Part shown: positions 7,201 to 16,627 of the stretch, piece by piece
Layout: each line of letters starts with the position of its first letter
Position numbering within the stretch: position 1 is the stretch's first letter
Source of the DNA: an uncultured Prevotellaceae bacterium
GTDB taxonomy: Bacteria > Bacteroidota > Bacteroidia > Bacteroidales > Bacteroidaceae
NCBI GenBank assembly: GCA_902776685.1
Contig: CACYRB010000017.1
Location: forward strand, 1 to 36,285
Reading direction: 5' to 3'
Length of the DNA: 36,285 bases
The notes under the pieces: generated by a model
The model's input: only the letters and a program-made list of their open reading frames with translations
Told to the model about the DNA's origin: nothing
Databases searched by the model: none
Made by a program: the position numbers and the translations under genes

Positions 7201-8592
7201 ATGGTGTTGAACATAATAAAGAAACAGCTATTTACCCATGACGGGAAGTTGCTGGATGCTGAAATCCTACGTCTGGCCATTCCAGGAATCGTGACTAATA
7301 TCACCGTTCCGCTATTGGGTTGGGTTGACTTGATGTTGGCAGGGCGCGCTGTCGTGACAGATACAGGTCAGTCGGCAGCTCAGTTTGTCGGGGCAGTGGC
7401 TTTGGGTTCTATGCTATTCAACGTGATGTACTGGTTGCTTGGTTTTCTGAGGATGAGCACAAGTGGATTGACTGCTCAGGCTTATGGGGCACATGATATT
7501 TTGAGGGTAAAATTATTGCTTCGACAGTCTGCTATTATTGCATTGGTAATTAGTGCGTTACTAATATTGTTGCAAATCCCTATTTGCGGTCTTATGCATT
7601 TGATTATGGGGGCCTCAGCCGATGTTTGGCCGATGGTAGAGTCTTATTTCAACATTTGCATTTGGGGCGCACCAGCCGTGCTGGGCAGCTATTCTTTGAC
7701 CGGTTGGTTTATTGGTATTCAGGATACGCGTACTCCGATGATTGTTTCCATTAGCCAGAATGTGGTCAATATTGCGTGTAGTCTTTTGTTTGTCGTGGGA
7801 TTACATATGAAGATAGAGGGTGTCGCATTGGGTACGCTCATTGCGCAATGGGTGGGGTTGATGATAGGAATTTTTTTTTACAAAAGAAAAAGTGGAAAAT
7901 TACCTTCCGTCAAATCTTCCTCGGCGGCTCTTGGCTTTCAGTTTTCTGCATTTCTCATTGTTAGCCGAGACATTTTCTTGCGTACGTTTTGTTTGGTTGC
8001 GGTAAATTTGTGGTTTGTGTCGGCCGGTGCACGACAGGGAGACGAAATCCTTGCCGCCAATGCGTTGTTAATGACCCTCTTTACACTTTTTTCCTATGTA
8101 CTTGACGGATTTGCAAATGCAGGCGAAGCACTTAGCGGTCGTTATTATGGTAGGATGAATTCGTTGCCCGAAAATGTTGATGGATATAAAATGGTTCAAC
8201 GAGTAATTGTCAGACTCTACTTGTGGGGTATTGCCATGGCTATACTATTCACGTTGGTTTATTTAGTAACAGGAATATCAATACTCCGCCTTTTTACTGA
8301 TAGTATAGAGGTGCTTGAGGCTGCGCGCCCTTACTTGATGTGGGCAATGCTCATTCCTTTTACCGGATTCGCGGCATTTGTGGCTGATGGTATTTGCATT
8401 GGTCTTACTCGCACACGACTGATGCTTTTAGCTTCGGCCTTGGCAACGCTTGTCTTCTTTCTCGTCAGCCTCTCGCCCGCATTGTTACCTTCTTGCCCGC
8501 TTTCTGCCAATCATGCCCTGTGGCTTGCACTCATCCTTTATCTTTCTATAAGAAGTGTCGTGCAATCAGTCAGACTATTGAGTTTTCTTTGA
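7201..8592 (+). CDS. MATE family efflux transporter (DinF-like)
   Basis: This 463-residue polytopic inner-membrane protein has about twelve predicted hydrophobic segments and the two-lobe layout of MATE exporters, which expel cationic drugs or metabolites using Na+ or H+ gradients. It opens with EILRLAIPGIVTNITVPLLGWVDLMLAGR, the typical first-helix region, and contains GWFIGIQDTRTPMIVSISQNVVNI in the mid-N lobe. Length and order resemble the DinF branch. Its last 18 bp overlap the 3' end of the convergent membrane-protein gene. Substrate cannot be predicted. Confidence 0.92.
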   Translation: MVLNIIKKQLFTHDGKLLDAEILRLAIPGIVTNITVPLLGWVDLMLAGRAVVTDTGQSAAQFVGAVALGSMLFNVMYWLLGFLRMSTSGLTAQAYGAHDILRVKLLLRQSAIIALVISALLILLQIPICGLMHLIMGASADVWPMVESYFNICIWGAPAVLGSYSLTGWFIGIQDTRTPMIVSISQNVVNIACSLLFVVGLHMKIEGVALGTLIAQWVGLMIGIFFYKRKSGKLPSVKSSSAALGFQFSAFLIVSRDIFLRTFCLVAVNLWFVSAGARQGDEILAANALLMTLFTLFSYVLDGFANAGEALSGRYYGRMNSLPENVDGYKMVQRVIVRLYLWGIAMAILFTLVYLVTGISILRLFTDSIEVLEAARPYLMWAMLIPFTGFAAFVADGICIGLTRTRLMLLASALATLVFFLVSLSPALLPSCPLSANHALWLALILYLSIRSVVQSVRLLSFL

Positions 8593-9033
8593 ATTCATGT
8601 AGGCGATGACAAGCATGACAATACCGATGGCGAGTGGGGCGAGACCAATAACGATAAAGGCGATACCGAAAGCGGCTCCTATATTTTCTCCGCCATGAAA
8701 AAGTTCCGGCTCCTGATACATGGCCAGACTATCTTCAAGTTCAGCCATGGCAAGAGAGTCGCCGCGTTCGTATGCTTCGGCTTGTAGCTGTTCGAACTTA
8801 CGATATTGGCTGTTGATGTATGCCGAGTCGGCAACGTACTCAGCCCACCTTGCATCACTTTCTGCTCGTTTCGAATCTACGCCGTCAATGCATATATAGG
8901 TGAGAAATACGCCAAAAACGATCATTAGCAGTCCAACGACCGTTAACACTCCGCCGCCAATACTGAGACATCCGCTTAGGAAGCCGTGTTTCTTCTGTGG
9001 TTGTTGGGGATAATTAGTTTCCATATTATTCAT
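8575..9033 (-). CDS. Small membrane protein of unknown function
   Basis: The protein has 152 residues. A Gln/Pro/Lys-rich cytoplasmic start is followed by a hydrophobic helix (about 30-50, GGGVLTVVGLLMIVFGVFLTYI). A charged helical region with two similar DSLAM motifs (about 55-115) follows, then a hydrophobic C-terminal segment long enough for one or two helices, ending in a basic tail. No family was recognised. An in-frame ATG at 9024 is an equally possible start. It overlaps the MATE gene end to end and is alone on its strand. Confidence 0.7.
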   Translation of the reverse strand: MNNMETNYPQQPQKKHGFLSGCLSIGGGVLTVVGLLMIVFGVFLTYICIDGVDSKRAESDARWAEYVADSAYINSQYRKFEQLQAEAYERGDSLAMAELEDSLAMYQEPELFHGGENIGAAFGIAFIVIGLAPLAIGIVMLVIAYMNSKKTQ

Positions 9034-9044
9034 TATTATTACAA

Positions 9045-9151
9045 TTTTACGATTGACAATTTACTAATCATTTTCTCTACATTGTTTATTACTCTGTTTT
9101 CATAAAGTAAAGAGATGAAGAGCGAAAAGTTGTAAATCGTCAATCGTAAAA
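9045..9151. repeat. Inverted repeat in intergenic region
   Basis: Arms at 9045-9064 and 9132-9151 are 20 bp long with one mismatch (TTTTACGATTGAC-A/G-ATTTAC) and enclose a 67-nt loop. The repeat lies between the unknown membrane protein and the Nfn-like gene and has no T-run typical of a terminator. Confidence 0.6.
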
Positions 9152-9166
9152 CTCGATAGTGTTATC

Positions 9167-11536
9167 TTATGCTTTTTCTTTCATTTTCTCGTGCATGTGT
9201 TGGGCAGCCCGTCGCCCGTCGCCCATTGCGAGAATCACGGTAGCACCGCCGCGCACGATGTCGCCTCCGGCAAAAATGTTGGCGCGTGAAGATTCCATTT
9301 CTTCGTTTACGACAATCGTGTTCTTTCTGCCGAGTTCCAGACCTTTGATAGATTGTGGTACGAGTGGGTTGGGGGAGACGCCGATTGCCACGATGACCTG
9401 GTCGACATCGAGCGTGACGGTTTTTCCCTCAACGGGTACGGGTGAGCGGCGCCCCGAAGCATCGGGCTCGCCCAGTTCCATCACTTGAAGTACGGCAGCA
9501 CATACCGCACCGTTTTCATCGGCTTTATATTCGACGGGATTGTGAAGTGTCAGGAAATTGATACCTTCTTCCTTAGCATGCTTCACCTCTTCAAGTCGTG
9601 CAGGCATTTCGGCTTCGGAGCGACGATAGACCAGCGTGACATCGGCCCCCAGGCGCTTGGCCGTACGACATGAGTCCATGGCCGTGTTTCCACCACCTAC
9701 GACAAGCACGCGCTTTCCAAGGTTTATCGGTGTGTCGGTGGTCGGTTCGGCAGCATCCATCAGGTTTACACGGGTAAGATATTCGTTTGACGACATCACG
9801 TTGATGGCATTTTCACCCGGAATATTCATGAAGTTTGGCAGACCGGCGCCACTTCCAACAAATATACCTTTAAAGCCTTGTTCTTCCAGATAGTCAACGG
9901 TAATGGTTTTTCCAACAATAACGTCGGTTTCAAACTTCACACCCAACTTACGCAGGTTTTCGATTTCAACATCGACAATGGCATTAGGCAGACGGAACTC
10001 GGGAATACCGTATTTCAATACGCCTCCAATCTCGTGCAGGGCTTCAAACACATGAACGTCGTATCCGTGTTTCACCATGTCGCCGGCGAAGGAGAGTCCT
10101 GCCGGTCCGGAACCAACAACCGCGATTTTGATGTCGTTTGCGGGTTCCTTTTCGGGCAAAGCCATCTGTCCGCTCTCGCGCTCGTAGTCGGCCGCAAAGC
10201 GCTCCAGATAGCCAATGGCGACGGCGGGTTCGTTCATCTTCAAGTGTATGCAACGGCTTTCGCATTGTTTTTCCTGAGGACAAACACGTCCGCAAACAGC
10301 CGGCAATGCCGATGTTTGTTTCAAGACTTTAGCGGCGCCAAGGAAATTGCCCCGTTCAATGTTCTTAATAAACGAGGGGATGTTGATGTTTACGGGACAT
10401 CCCTCTACGCACGTCGGCTTGGCACAATCAAGGCAGCGCTTGGCTTCTTGCATGGCCATTTCGGCCGTCAGGCCAGTGTTTACCTCTTCCTTGCGTTTCA
10501 TAACCCGATAGACGGGGTCGAGTTCCGGCATCTTTACACGTTCTATCTGAGTCCGCTCTTTAGGCTTCATCGATTTGCGAATCTCTGTTCGCCACTCTGC
10601 ATTGCGGTCGGTCAGCGTGTCAATATCCTCTTCAGCGGAATTTGGACTTGTCTCAATGGCGTTTGTTCCTGTGTGTGGGCTTGTGGTCTCTTCCTTCGTT
10701 GCAGACAGGGGAGATAAGTGTTCTTCGAAATGTTCCATTTCTTCGATTTCGGCTTTCTTGAACGTGCCCATACGTTTGAACATTTCGTCCCAGTCGACCA
10801 GTGCACCGTCGAACTCGGGGCCGTCTATACATACGAACTTTGTCTTTCCGCCGATGCTCAGACGGCAAGCACCGCACATGCCTGTACCGTCAACCATGAT
10901 GGTGTTAAGCGACACGTCTGTAGGGATGTTGTATTTCTGAGTGAGAAGGCAGCTGAACTTCATCATGATGGGAGGACCGATAGCAAACACGCGGTCGATG
11001 TGTTCTTGCTGGATGAATTTCTCGATACCGATCGTCACCACGCCTTTCTCGCCATACGACCCGTCGTCAGTCATAATGATGATTTCGTCGGAACTTTCGC
11101 GAACCTTATCTTCCATGATGATGAGGTCTTTCGAACGGCCGGCTAAAACCGAGAGCACACGGTTGCCCGCGGCTTTCAGTGCTTGAATGATGGGAAGCAT
11201 GGGGGCGACACCCACACCGCCACCGGCGCAGATGACGGTACCAAACTTCTTAATATGCGTGGGATTGCCTAAGGGACCGACCACGTCGGCTATCATGTCT
11301 CCTTCGTTCAAGTTGCAAAGTTTGGTGGAGCTCAGGCCTACTTTCTGCACTACCAGCGTGATAGTTCCGCGTGTAGTGTCGGCCTCTGCTATCGTCAGAG
11401 GCATGCGTTCGCCCTTTTTGTCTACTCGAACAATGACAAAGTTGCCGGCCTTTCGACTTTTTGCAATGAGTGGGGCTTCAACTTCCAATAGGAAGACTTT
11501 TTCGGAGAACTGTTCCTTACGAATGATTTTGTTCAT
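9167..11536 (-). CDS. Fused NfnAB-like ferredoxin:NADP+ oxidoreductase (DHOD-B-like / glutamate-synthase small-subunit-like)
   Basis: The protein has 789 residues from the ATG at 11536. The N-terminal part (about 1-260) is a ferredoxin-reductase-like FAD/NAD module like NfnA/SudB, ending in a [2Fe-2S] site with Cys221, Cys224 and Cys236. A variable Ser/Thr/Glu linker (about 262-315) leads to a GltD/NfnB-like part with eight Cys for two [4Fe-4S] clusters (368, 371, 376, 380; 415, 419, 425, 429). Then follow Rossmann motifs GSGPAGLSFAGD and VVGGGNTAMDS and the closing GDIVRGGATVILAMGDGR. In clostridia and archaea these are separate subunits that bifurcate electrons between NADH, NADPH and ferredoxin; here both are in one chain. 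In-frame sequence upstream of 11536 runs into the transporter gene and lacks homology. Confidence 0.92.
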   Translation of the reverse strand: MNKIIRKEQFSEKVFLLEVEAPLIAKSRKAGNFVIVRVDKKGERMPLTIAEADTTRGTITLVVQKVGLSSTKLCNLNEGDMIADVVGPLGNPTHIKKFGTVICAGGGVGVAPMLPIIQALKAAGNRVLSVLAGRSKDLIIMEDKVRESSDEIIIMTDDGSYGEKGVVTIGIEKFIQQEHIDRVFAIGPPIMMKFSCLLTQKYNIPTDVSLNTIMVDGTGMCGACRLSIGGKTKFVCIDGPEFDGALVDWDEMFKRMGTFKKAEIEEMEHFEEHLSPLSATKEETTSPHTGTNAIETSPNSAEEDIDTLTDRNAEWRTEIRKSMKPKERTQIERVKMPELDPVYRVMKRKEEVNTGLTAEMAMQEAKRCLDCAKPTCVEGCPVNINIPSFIKNIERGNFLGAAKVLKQTSALPAVCGRVCPQEKQCESRCIHLKMNEPAVAIGYLERFAADYERESGQMALPEKEPANDIKIAVVGSGPAGLSFAGDMVKHGYDVHVFEALHEIGGVLKYGIPEFRLPNAIVDVEIENLRKLGVKFETDVIVGKTITVDYLEEQGFKGIFVGSGAGLPNFMNIPGENAINVMSSNEYLTRVNLMDAAEPTTDTPINLGKRVLVVGGGNTAMDSCRTAKRLGADVTLVYRRSEAEMPARLEEVKHAKEEGINFLTLHNPVEYKADENGAVCAAVLQVMELGEPDASGRRSPVPVEGKTVTLDVDQVIVAIGVSPNPLVPQSIKGLELGRKNTIVVNEEMESSRANIFAGGDIVRGGATVILAMGDGRRAAQHMHEKMKEKA

Positions 11537-11567
11537 AATGTCTGTCTTTTTTTGTGAAATGGTGTTG

Positions 11568-11575
11568 CAAAGGTA
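11568..11575 (-). promoter_or_regulatory. -7 box before the NfnAB-like gene
   Basis: Minus strand TACCTTTG matches TAnnTTTG 31 nt before the ATG at 11536, in the short gap after the transporter stop codon. No clear -33 box, so a separate transcript is possible in addition to readthrough. Confidence 0.5.
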
Positions 11576-11585
11576 ATCTCTTTTT

Positions 11586-13280
11586 CTATGCTCCGCAGAA
11601 GAACAATACCAGTATTTGTGCGGTAAAAATCCTGAGGAACATGGAGAGTGGATAGACCGTTGAATAGCCGATGGCAGGTGCTTCGCGCGAACATTCGCTA
11701 TTGGCGTAGGCCAGCGCTGGTGGGTCGGTACAGGCACCGGCCAACATTCCCATGATGGTGAAGTAGTTGAACCGATAGCGCAATCGGGCAATGGTTCCAA
11801 TGATGAGAATGGGCAGGACGGTGATGAGGAAACCCGTGTAGACATATTTCAATCCGTCGCCGGCCACTACGGTATCCCAGAAGCTTGCTCCGGCTTTTAT
11901 TCCGACACTGGCCAAGAACAGGGCCAGACCTACTTCGCGTAGCATCATGTTGGCAGAGGTGGTGGTGTAGGTGACGAGTTTCATACGATAGCCGAATCGA
12001 CCGATGAGAATGGCAATGATAAGCGGACCTCCGGCCAGACCCAGCTTCAAGGGAACCGGTATTCCCGGAATTGCAAAGGGAATGCTTCCGAAGATGATAC
12101 CGATGAGCACACCGATGAAAATCGTTGCGATGTTGGGTGTGTTGAGTCTTCGCACGGAGTTTCCCATGATTTCGGCCACGCGGTTGACGTTTTCCTCGGG
12201 GCCTACGACGAGAATCTTGTCGCCCACGTGGAAATGGTGGTTGCGCGAGGCGAAGAGGTCGATGCCGTGACGTGAGATACGGGTGACGTTGACACCGTAG
12301 ACGCTGGAGAAATGCATCTTGCCGAGCGTCTTTCCGTTCATGGCGGGGCGTGTGACGACAATGCGGCGTGAGATCATGGGTTGGTTTTCAAACTCCACCT
12401 CCCATTGTCCTTCAATCTCCGGTCCGATGAAGGCTCTTACGGCCTCCTTGTCGGCTTCGGCACAGACGATGTGTACTTCATCGCCCACGCAGAACACGCT
12501 ATCGCGGTTGGGGATGTTGAGTTTTCCGTCGTGCATGATACGTGTGCAGACGATGTCGCGTCCCAAGAACTCGGAGACCTGCATGAGCGTGCGGCCTGCC
12601 AGATAAGCATTTTCCACCTTCAGGCGCATCTGATAGGGTTTTTCGTGCGGATTCTCGGCTTCTTGAGCCTCCAGGTCTTTTTCCTCTTCGGAAAGGCGTG
12701 TGCGGGTGAAATAGCGAACGGCGATGGTTGCGGCAATGATTCCCACCACACCCAACGGATAGGCACAGGCGTAGCCCGAGGCTATTTGTGGCAGCTCGCC
12801 GTTGGTAAACACGGAGGAGAGTGCTTCGTTGGCGGCACCCAGACCTGGGGTGTTGGTCACGGCTCCATAGAGAGTACCAATCATCATCGGAAGATTGACG
12901 GGGTCGGACGTGTCGAAGAAGATTGCGTAGCATGCAAACATGACACCGATGTTGAGTAGGATGAGTGCCGTGGCAAGCAGGTTGAGCGTGACGCCGCCTC
13001 TCCGGAAGTTCTCAAAGAAGCCTGGTCCTACCTGCAATCCAATGCAAAAGACGAACAAAATCAGTCCGAGGTCTTGTGCGAAGGAAAGAATTGTTGTCGG
13101 TGCGGTGAACCCGATGTGTCCGGCAACGATTCCGGCGAAGAGCACGAAGGTCACGCCGAGCGAGATGCCGCATATTTTTATCTTGCCTAACAAGACTCCC
13201 ACCGAGATGACCACGGCATATAACAGAATGATGTGGGCAATCGATTCGGTGTTTGTAAATAAATTAACAAGCCATTCCAT
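11586..13280 (-). CDS. AspT/YidE-type transporter with two RCK_C (TrkA-C) domains
   Basis: This is a 564-residue inner-membrane protein. The two membrane halves (about 15-185 and 385-562) flank a cytoplasmic centre with two TrkA-C/RCK_C domains (about 205-285, containing RTLMQVSEFLGRDIVCTRI, and about 295-375, containing KTLGKMHFSSVYGVNVTRI). This arrangement is that of the aspartate:alanine antiporter/YidE-YbjL group. Conserved membrane motifs include TPGLGAANEAL in the first half and ACTDPPALAYA in the second, matching the duplicated domain. The transported substrate is unknown; family members exchange amino acids or dicarboxylates. It lies 49 bp upstream of the NfnAB-like gene on the same strand. 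Confidence 0.9.
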   Translation of the reverse strand: MEWLVNLFTNTESIAHIILLYAVVISVGVLLGKIKICGISLGVTFVLFAGIVAGHIGFTAPTTILSFAQDLGLILFVFCIGLQVGPGFFENFRRGGVTLNLLATALILLNIGVMFACYAIFFDTSDPVNLPMMIGTLYGAVTNTPGLGAANEALSSVFTNGELPQIASGYACAYPLGVVGIIAATIAVRYFTRTRLSEEEKDLEAQEAENPHEKPYQMRLKVENAYLAGRTLMQVSEFLGRDIVCTRIMHDGKLNIPNRDSVFCVGDEVHIVCAEADKEAVRAFIGPEIEGQWEVEFENQPMISRRIVVTRPAMNGKTLGKMHFSSVYGVNVTRISRHGIDLFASRNHHFHVGDKILVVGPEENVNRVAEIMGNSVRRLNTPNIATIFIGVLIGIIFGSIPFAIPGIPVPLKLGLAGGPLIIAILIGRFGYRMKLVTYTTTSANMMLREVGLALFLASVGIKAGASFWDTVVAGDGLKYVYTGFLITVLPILIIGTIARLRYRFNYFTIMGMLAGACTDPPALAYANSECSREAPAIGYSTVYPLSMFLRIFTAQILVLFFCGA

Positions 13281-13326
13281 TTTTAATACACATTATTTTT
13301 TCATTAGCAAAATAGTAAAGCATGGT

Positions 13327-14808
13327 TTAATAGCTTCTTGCAATGATGACTCGGCACGTTGCCGGTTTCCCGCTCACCATATCGGTTCCGGGCGTCTGTT
13401 CGTAGGCGAATGGCACGCAACGTATGGTGGCCTGTGTCTCCTCCTTAATCTTGGCCTCGGTCTCGGCCGTACCGTCCCAGTGGCAGAGGAAGAATCCGCC
13501 TTCTTTTACGCGCTCCTTGAACTCGTCGTAGTTGTCGCACTCGTAGACATGGGCGTCGCGATAGGCTCGAGCCTTCTCGAAGATGTTTTGCTGAATGTCG
13601 ACGAGTAGCTTTTCTACGTAGTCCTCGATGCCCTGAATGGAAACGGTTTCTTTTTCAAGGGTGTCGCGGCGCATCACCTCAATGGTGCCGTTCTCAAGGT
13701 CGCGGGCTCCTACCACGAGACGCACGGGTACTCCCTTCAGCTCGTAGTCGGCAAACTTGAAGCCAGGTCGTTTGTTTTCGGCGTCGTCGTATTTCACGGT
13801 GATGCCTTTTTCGCGAAGGTTGTTGATGATGGGGGTGAGATGCTCTGAGATGGCTTGTAGCTGCTCGCCGCCTTTCGAGATAGGTATGATGACCACTTGA
13901 ATGGGGGCCAGCCGTGGTGGGAGCACCAGACCGTTGTCGTCGGAGTGGGTCATGATGAGTGCGCCTATCAGACGTGTGGAGACTCCCCACGAGGTTGCCC
14001 ATACGTATTCGGGTTTGTTTTCCTTGTTGAGGAAGGTCACGTCGAATGCCTTGGCGAAGTTCTGCCCGAGGAAGTGGCTTGTGCCGCTCTGCAGGGCTTT
14101 TCCGTCTTGCATCATGGCTTCGATGGTATAGGTGTCGAGTGCACCGGCAAAGCGTTCGGTCTCGCTCTTCACGCCTTGCAACACGGGCACGGCCATCCAT
14201 TCTTCGGCAAACTTGGCATATACCTTCAGCATCTTGCGGGCCTCGTCTTCGGCCTCTTCCTTGGTGGCGTGTGCGGTGTGGCCTTCTTGCCAGAGAAATT
14301 CCGATGTGCGGAGGAATGGGCGGGTGCGCATTTCCCATCGCATCACGTTGCACCACTGGTTGCACATGAGTGGCAGGTCGCGGTAGGACTGAATCCAGTT
14401 CTTGTAGGTGTTCCAGATGATGGTCTCGCTCGTGGGGCGCACGATGAGTTCTTCTTCCAGACGTGCGGCGGGGTCTACCTCGACACCGCTCTTGTCTTCC
14501 TTCGCACGCAAGCGGTAGTGTGTCACTACGGCGCACTCTTTGGCAAAGCCTTCAACGTGCTCAGCCTCGCGCGAGAGAAACGACTTGGGTATGAGCAATG
14601 GGAAATAGGCGTTTTGCGCGCCGGTCTCCTTGAACATCTTGTCGAGTTGTTGTTGCATTTTTTCCCAGATGGCGTAGCCGTAGGGCTTGATGACCATGCA
14701 ACCGCGAACGGCGGATTGTTCGGCCAGGTCGGCTTTCACCACGAGGTCGTTATACCATTGGCTGTAGTTGTCAGCTCTTTTTGTCAAATCTTTTAATTCT
14801 TTTGCCAT
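13327..14808 (-). CDS. proS: Prolyl-tRNA synthetase (short archaeal/eukaryote-like form)
   Basis: The 493-residue class II aminoacyl-tRNA synthetase charges tRNA-Pro. The start [19 protein letters not shown] at 14808 matches the family N-terminus; the ATG 33 bp upstream is inside the leader. Motif 2 lies around [22 protein letters not shown], followed by the [13 protein letters not shown] segment of the proline-binding region, and motif 3 is near the [23 protein letters not shown] stretch. After the anticodon-binding domain comes a C-terminal extension ending in Tyr (ARSY), as in the ProS-type-3 form that lacks the bacterial editing insertion. Preceded by its own -7 box. Confidence 0.97.
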   Translation of the reverse strand: MAKELKDLTKRADNYSQWYNDLVVKADLAEQSAVRGCMVIKPYGYAIWEKMQQQLDKMFKETGAQNAYFPLLIPKSFLSREAEHVEGFAKECAVVTHYRLRAKEDKSGVEVDPAARLEEELIVRPTSETIIWNTYKNWIQSYRDLPLMCNQWCNVMRWEMRTRPFLRTSEFLWQEGHTAHATKEEAEDEARKMLKVYAKFAEEWMAVPVLQGVKSETERFAGALDTYTIEAMMQDGKALQSGTSHFLGQNFAKAFDVTFLNKENKPEYVWATSWGVSTRLIGALIMTHSDDNGLVLPPRLAPIQVVIIPISKGGEQLQAISEHLTPIINNLREKGITVKYDDAENKRPGFKFADYELKGVPVRLVVGARDLENGTIEVMRRDTLEKETVSIQGIEDYVEKLLVDIQQNIFEKARAYRDAHVYECDNYDEFKERVKEGGFFLCHWDGTAETEAKIKEETQATIRCVPFAYEQTPGTDMVSGKPATCRVIIARSY

Positions 14809-14838
14809 ATTTTTGTAATTGTCTTTGAAATTTGTGTG

Positions 14839-14846
14839 CAAAGGTA
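14839..14846 (-). promoter_or_regulatory. -7 box of proS
   Basis: Minus strand TACCTTTG (TAnnTTTG) lies 30 nt before the chosen ATG at 14808. The position also argues against the upstream ATG at 14841, which would leave no leader. Confidence 0.6.
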
Positions 14847-14994
14847 CTAAAAATTCGGGTAAGCGAGAAGAAAGAAATCGATTTATTTACTCGACCGAGG
14901 ATTTTTTATGCATTTCGTGAGCAAAAAAAGCAAAGTTGAATACATGAATTAAGGATTAAGAATTGAGAAATTATGCAAAAAAAAGCAGATTCGA

Positions 14995-15026
14995 TTTGTT
15001 TTTTCGGTTGTTATATTGTATCTTTG
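14995..15026 (+). promoter_or_regulatory. Full-consensus promoter of the OmpA lipoprotein gene
   Basis: TTTG at 14995-14998 and TATCTTTG at 15019-15026 are separated by exactly 20 bp. The predicted start is near 15033. The remaining 14847-14994 sequence is AT-rich and shows nothing further. Confidence 0.85.
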
Positions 15027-15078
15027 CACTCGTAAAATGATTCTATTTGTAACTTTTTAATAAAAAATGTATTTCAAA

Positions 15079-15765
15079 ATGAGAAAGTTAAAGTTTATTT
15101 CGTTTGGTCTTTGCGCGCTGATGCTTGTCAGCTGCCAGACCATGAAGCAGCAAGGTGCGGCTATCGGAGCTGGTGGCGGTGCTGTGCTTGGTGGTATTCT
15201 TGGAAATATCATTGGTAAGGATACGAAGGCAACGGCTATCGGTGCCGCTATCGGCGGTGCTGTAGGAGCCGGTGCAGGTGCAATCATCGGCAACCACATG
15301 GACAAGGTGAGAGCTGAGACGGCCTCCGCCGTTCAGAACGCCCGTGTAGAAGAGGTGACCGACGCCAACGGTCTGAAGATGGTGAAGGTGACGTTCGACT
15401 CTGGTATTCTCTTTGCCAAGAACAAGGCCGACCTGAATGCTCAGTCGAAGCAGGACCTGCAGAAATTCTCTCAGGTGCTGAAGAACAATGCCGACTGCTA
15501 TGTTGACGTGTATGGTCACACCGACTCTACTGGTACCGACGCCATTAACAATCCGTTGAGCGAGCGCCGTGCCGAGAGTGTGGTCAGCTATCTGAAGTCG
15601 CTCGGCGTGAGTGCCGCCCAGTTCAAGAATGTCATTGGCAAGGGTAGTACCGACCCCGTTGCCGACAACTCTACGAAAGAGGGCCAGCAGCTCAACCGCC
15701 GTGTAGAGGTTTATCTCTATGCAAGTCCTGAGATGATTCAGAACGCGGAAGCCGGCACGCTCTAA
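15079..15765 (+). CDS. OmpA-family lipoprotein with glycine-zipper segment
   Basis: The protein has 228 residues from the ATG at 15079, chosen because it starts a short lipoprotein signal ([19 protein letters not shown]) with lipobox LVSC and acylated Cys19; the ATG at 15067 would add MYFK. Residues 25-75 are a glycine/alanine-rich zipper with GXXXG patterns ([32 protein letters not shown]). Residues about 108-220 form an OmpA C-like peptidoglycan-binding domain with [32 protein letters not shown] and NRRVEVYL. It likely anchors the outer membrane to the wall. It has a strong promoter and terminator, so it is probably abundant. Confidence 0.93.
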   Translation: MRKLKFISFGLCALMLVSCQTMKQQGAAIGAGGGAVLGGILGNIIGKDTKATAIGAAIGGAVGAGAGAIIGNHMDKVRAETASAVQNARVEEVTDANGLKMVKVTFDSGILFAKNKADLNAQSKQDLQKFSQVLKNNADCYVDVYGHTDSTGTDAINNPLSERRAESVVSYLKSLGVSAAQFKNVIGKGSTDPVADNSTKEGQQLNRRVEVYLYASPEMIQNAEAGTL

Positions 15766-15792
15766 AACAGGATTCAATTACGTTTTTCGTAA

Positions 15793-15820
15793 GGGGCACA
15801 CCAGTTGTGCCCCATTTTTT
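15793..15820 (+). terminator. Intrinsic terminator between the OmpA lipoprotein gene and mtgA
   Basis: A perfect 8-bp GC-rich stem (GGGGCACA/TGTGCCCC) with a 5-nt loop is followed by ATTTTTT. The T-run ends only 3 bp before the mtgA ATG, so mtgA must depend on readthrough or on a promoter not recognised here. Confidence 0.92.
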
Positions 15821-15823
15821 GGA

Positions 15824-16555
15824 ATGAAGTATTTGTTAAAATGGCTCAGGCGGTTGTTGGTGTTCTTCTTTTGTAGCACCATTCTGGCCGTTTTGTTTTT
15901 TCGGTTTGTTCCCGTCTATGTCACCCCGCTCATGTTCATCCGTGCGGCCGAGCAGGTAGGCGAGGGCAGAAGCATTGTGTGGCATCATGAGTGGATTCCG
16001 ATAGACAAGATGTCGGCTCACATGCCTGTTGCCGTGATGGCGAGCGAAGACCAGCGTTTCTTGTTGCATCACGGCTTCGACTATGAGGCCATCCAGCAGG
16101 CGGCCAAGCGAAACCGTGAGTCGGGTAAGCGCAAGATGGGTGGGAGCACCATCACCCAGCAGACGGCGAAGAACGTGTTTCTATGGCCTGGGCGTAGTTG
16201 GGTGCGCAAGGGATTCGAGGCCTATTTCACGGTGCTCATCGAGCTTTTCTGGAGCAAGCAGCGCATCATGGAGGTCTATCTTAATTCCATAGAGATGGGC
16301 GACGGCATCTATGGCGTGTCGGCCGTAGCCGACCGTCATTTCAAGAAGTCGCCTACGGAGCTCTCTCGTGCCGATTGTGCGCTCATCGCCGCCACGCTCC
16401 CCAATCCGCGCCGGTTCAGCTCGAAGGAGCCCAGCGCCTACATGAAGAAGCGTCAGCGTCAGATACAGATACAGATGCAATATGTGCCGAGCTTCCCGAA
16501 AGAAGGGCAGGACTACGACCCCGAAACCGTGTCGGGAGGAATCTATAAGAAGTGA
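15824..16555 (+). CDS. mtgA: Monofunctional biosynthetic peptidoglycan transglycosylase
   Basis: This 243-residue GT51 glycosyltransferase polymerises lipid II into glycan strands in the periplasm. An N-terminal transmembrane anchor covers about residues 10-30. The GT51 motifs follow in order: [13 protein letters not shown] (catalytic Glu), [44 protein letters not shown], and the closing [15 protein letters not shown]. There is no transpeptidase domain, so it is MtgA rather than a bifunctional PBP1. Its stop codon lies inside the start of a tandem array, and pcrA follows 72 bp later. Confidence 0.95.
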   Translation: MKYLLKWLRRLLVFFFCSTILAVLFFRFVPVYVTPLMFIRAAEQVGEGRSIVWHHEWIPIDKMSAHMPVAVMASEDQRFLLHHGFDYEAIQQAAKRNRESGKRKMGGSTITQQTAKNVFLWPGRSWVRKGFEAYFTVLIELFWSKQRIMEVYLNSIEMGDGIYGVSAVADRHFKKSPTELSRADCALIAATLPNPRRFSSKEPSAYMKKRQRQIQIQMQYVPSFPKEGQDYDPETVSGGIYKK

Positions 16556-16613
16556 AAAGTGATAAGTGAAAAGTGAAAAGTGATTTCATTATTCATTATT
16601 CATTATTCATTAG
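16551..16613. repeat. Simple tandem arrays after mtgA
   Basis: Copies of AGTGAAAAGTGATA-type units (about 16551-16583) are followed by about four copies of TTCATTA (about 16584-16613). The first array contains the mtgA stop codon. The unit is the same as in the array after clpC. No promoter for pcrA is recognisable here. Confidence 0.8.
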
Positions 16614-16627
16614 CGTAGCGAAAAAAG

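Noticed and set aside
9878-10717. Open frame on the plus strand opposite the NfnAB-like gene
   Set aside because: Antisense shadow of a gene with clear cofactor motifs on the minus strand.
11537-11845. Longer N-terminus for the NfnAB-like protein
   Set aside because: The extension lies inside the transporter gene in another frame and lacks homology; a -7 box lies just before the ATG at 11536.
13897-14796. Open frame on the plus strand opposite proS
   Set aside because: Antisense shadow; the minus strand encodes an unmistakable ProRS.
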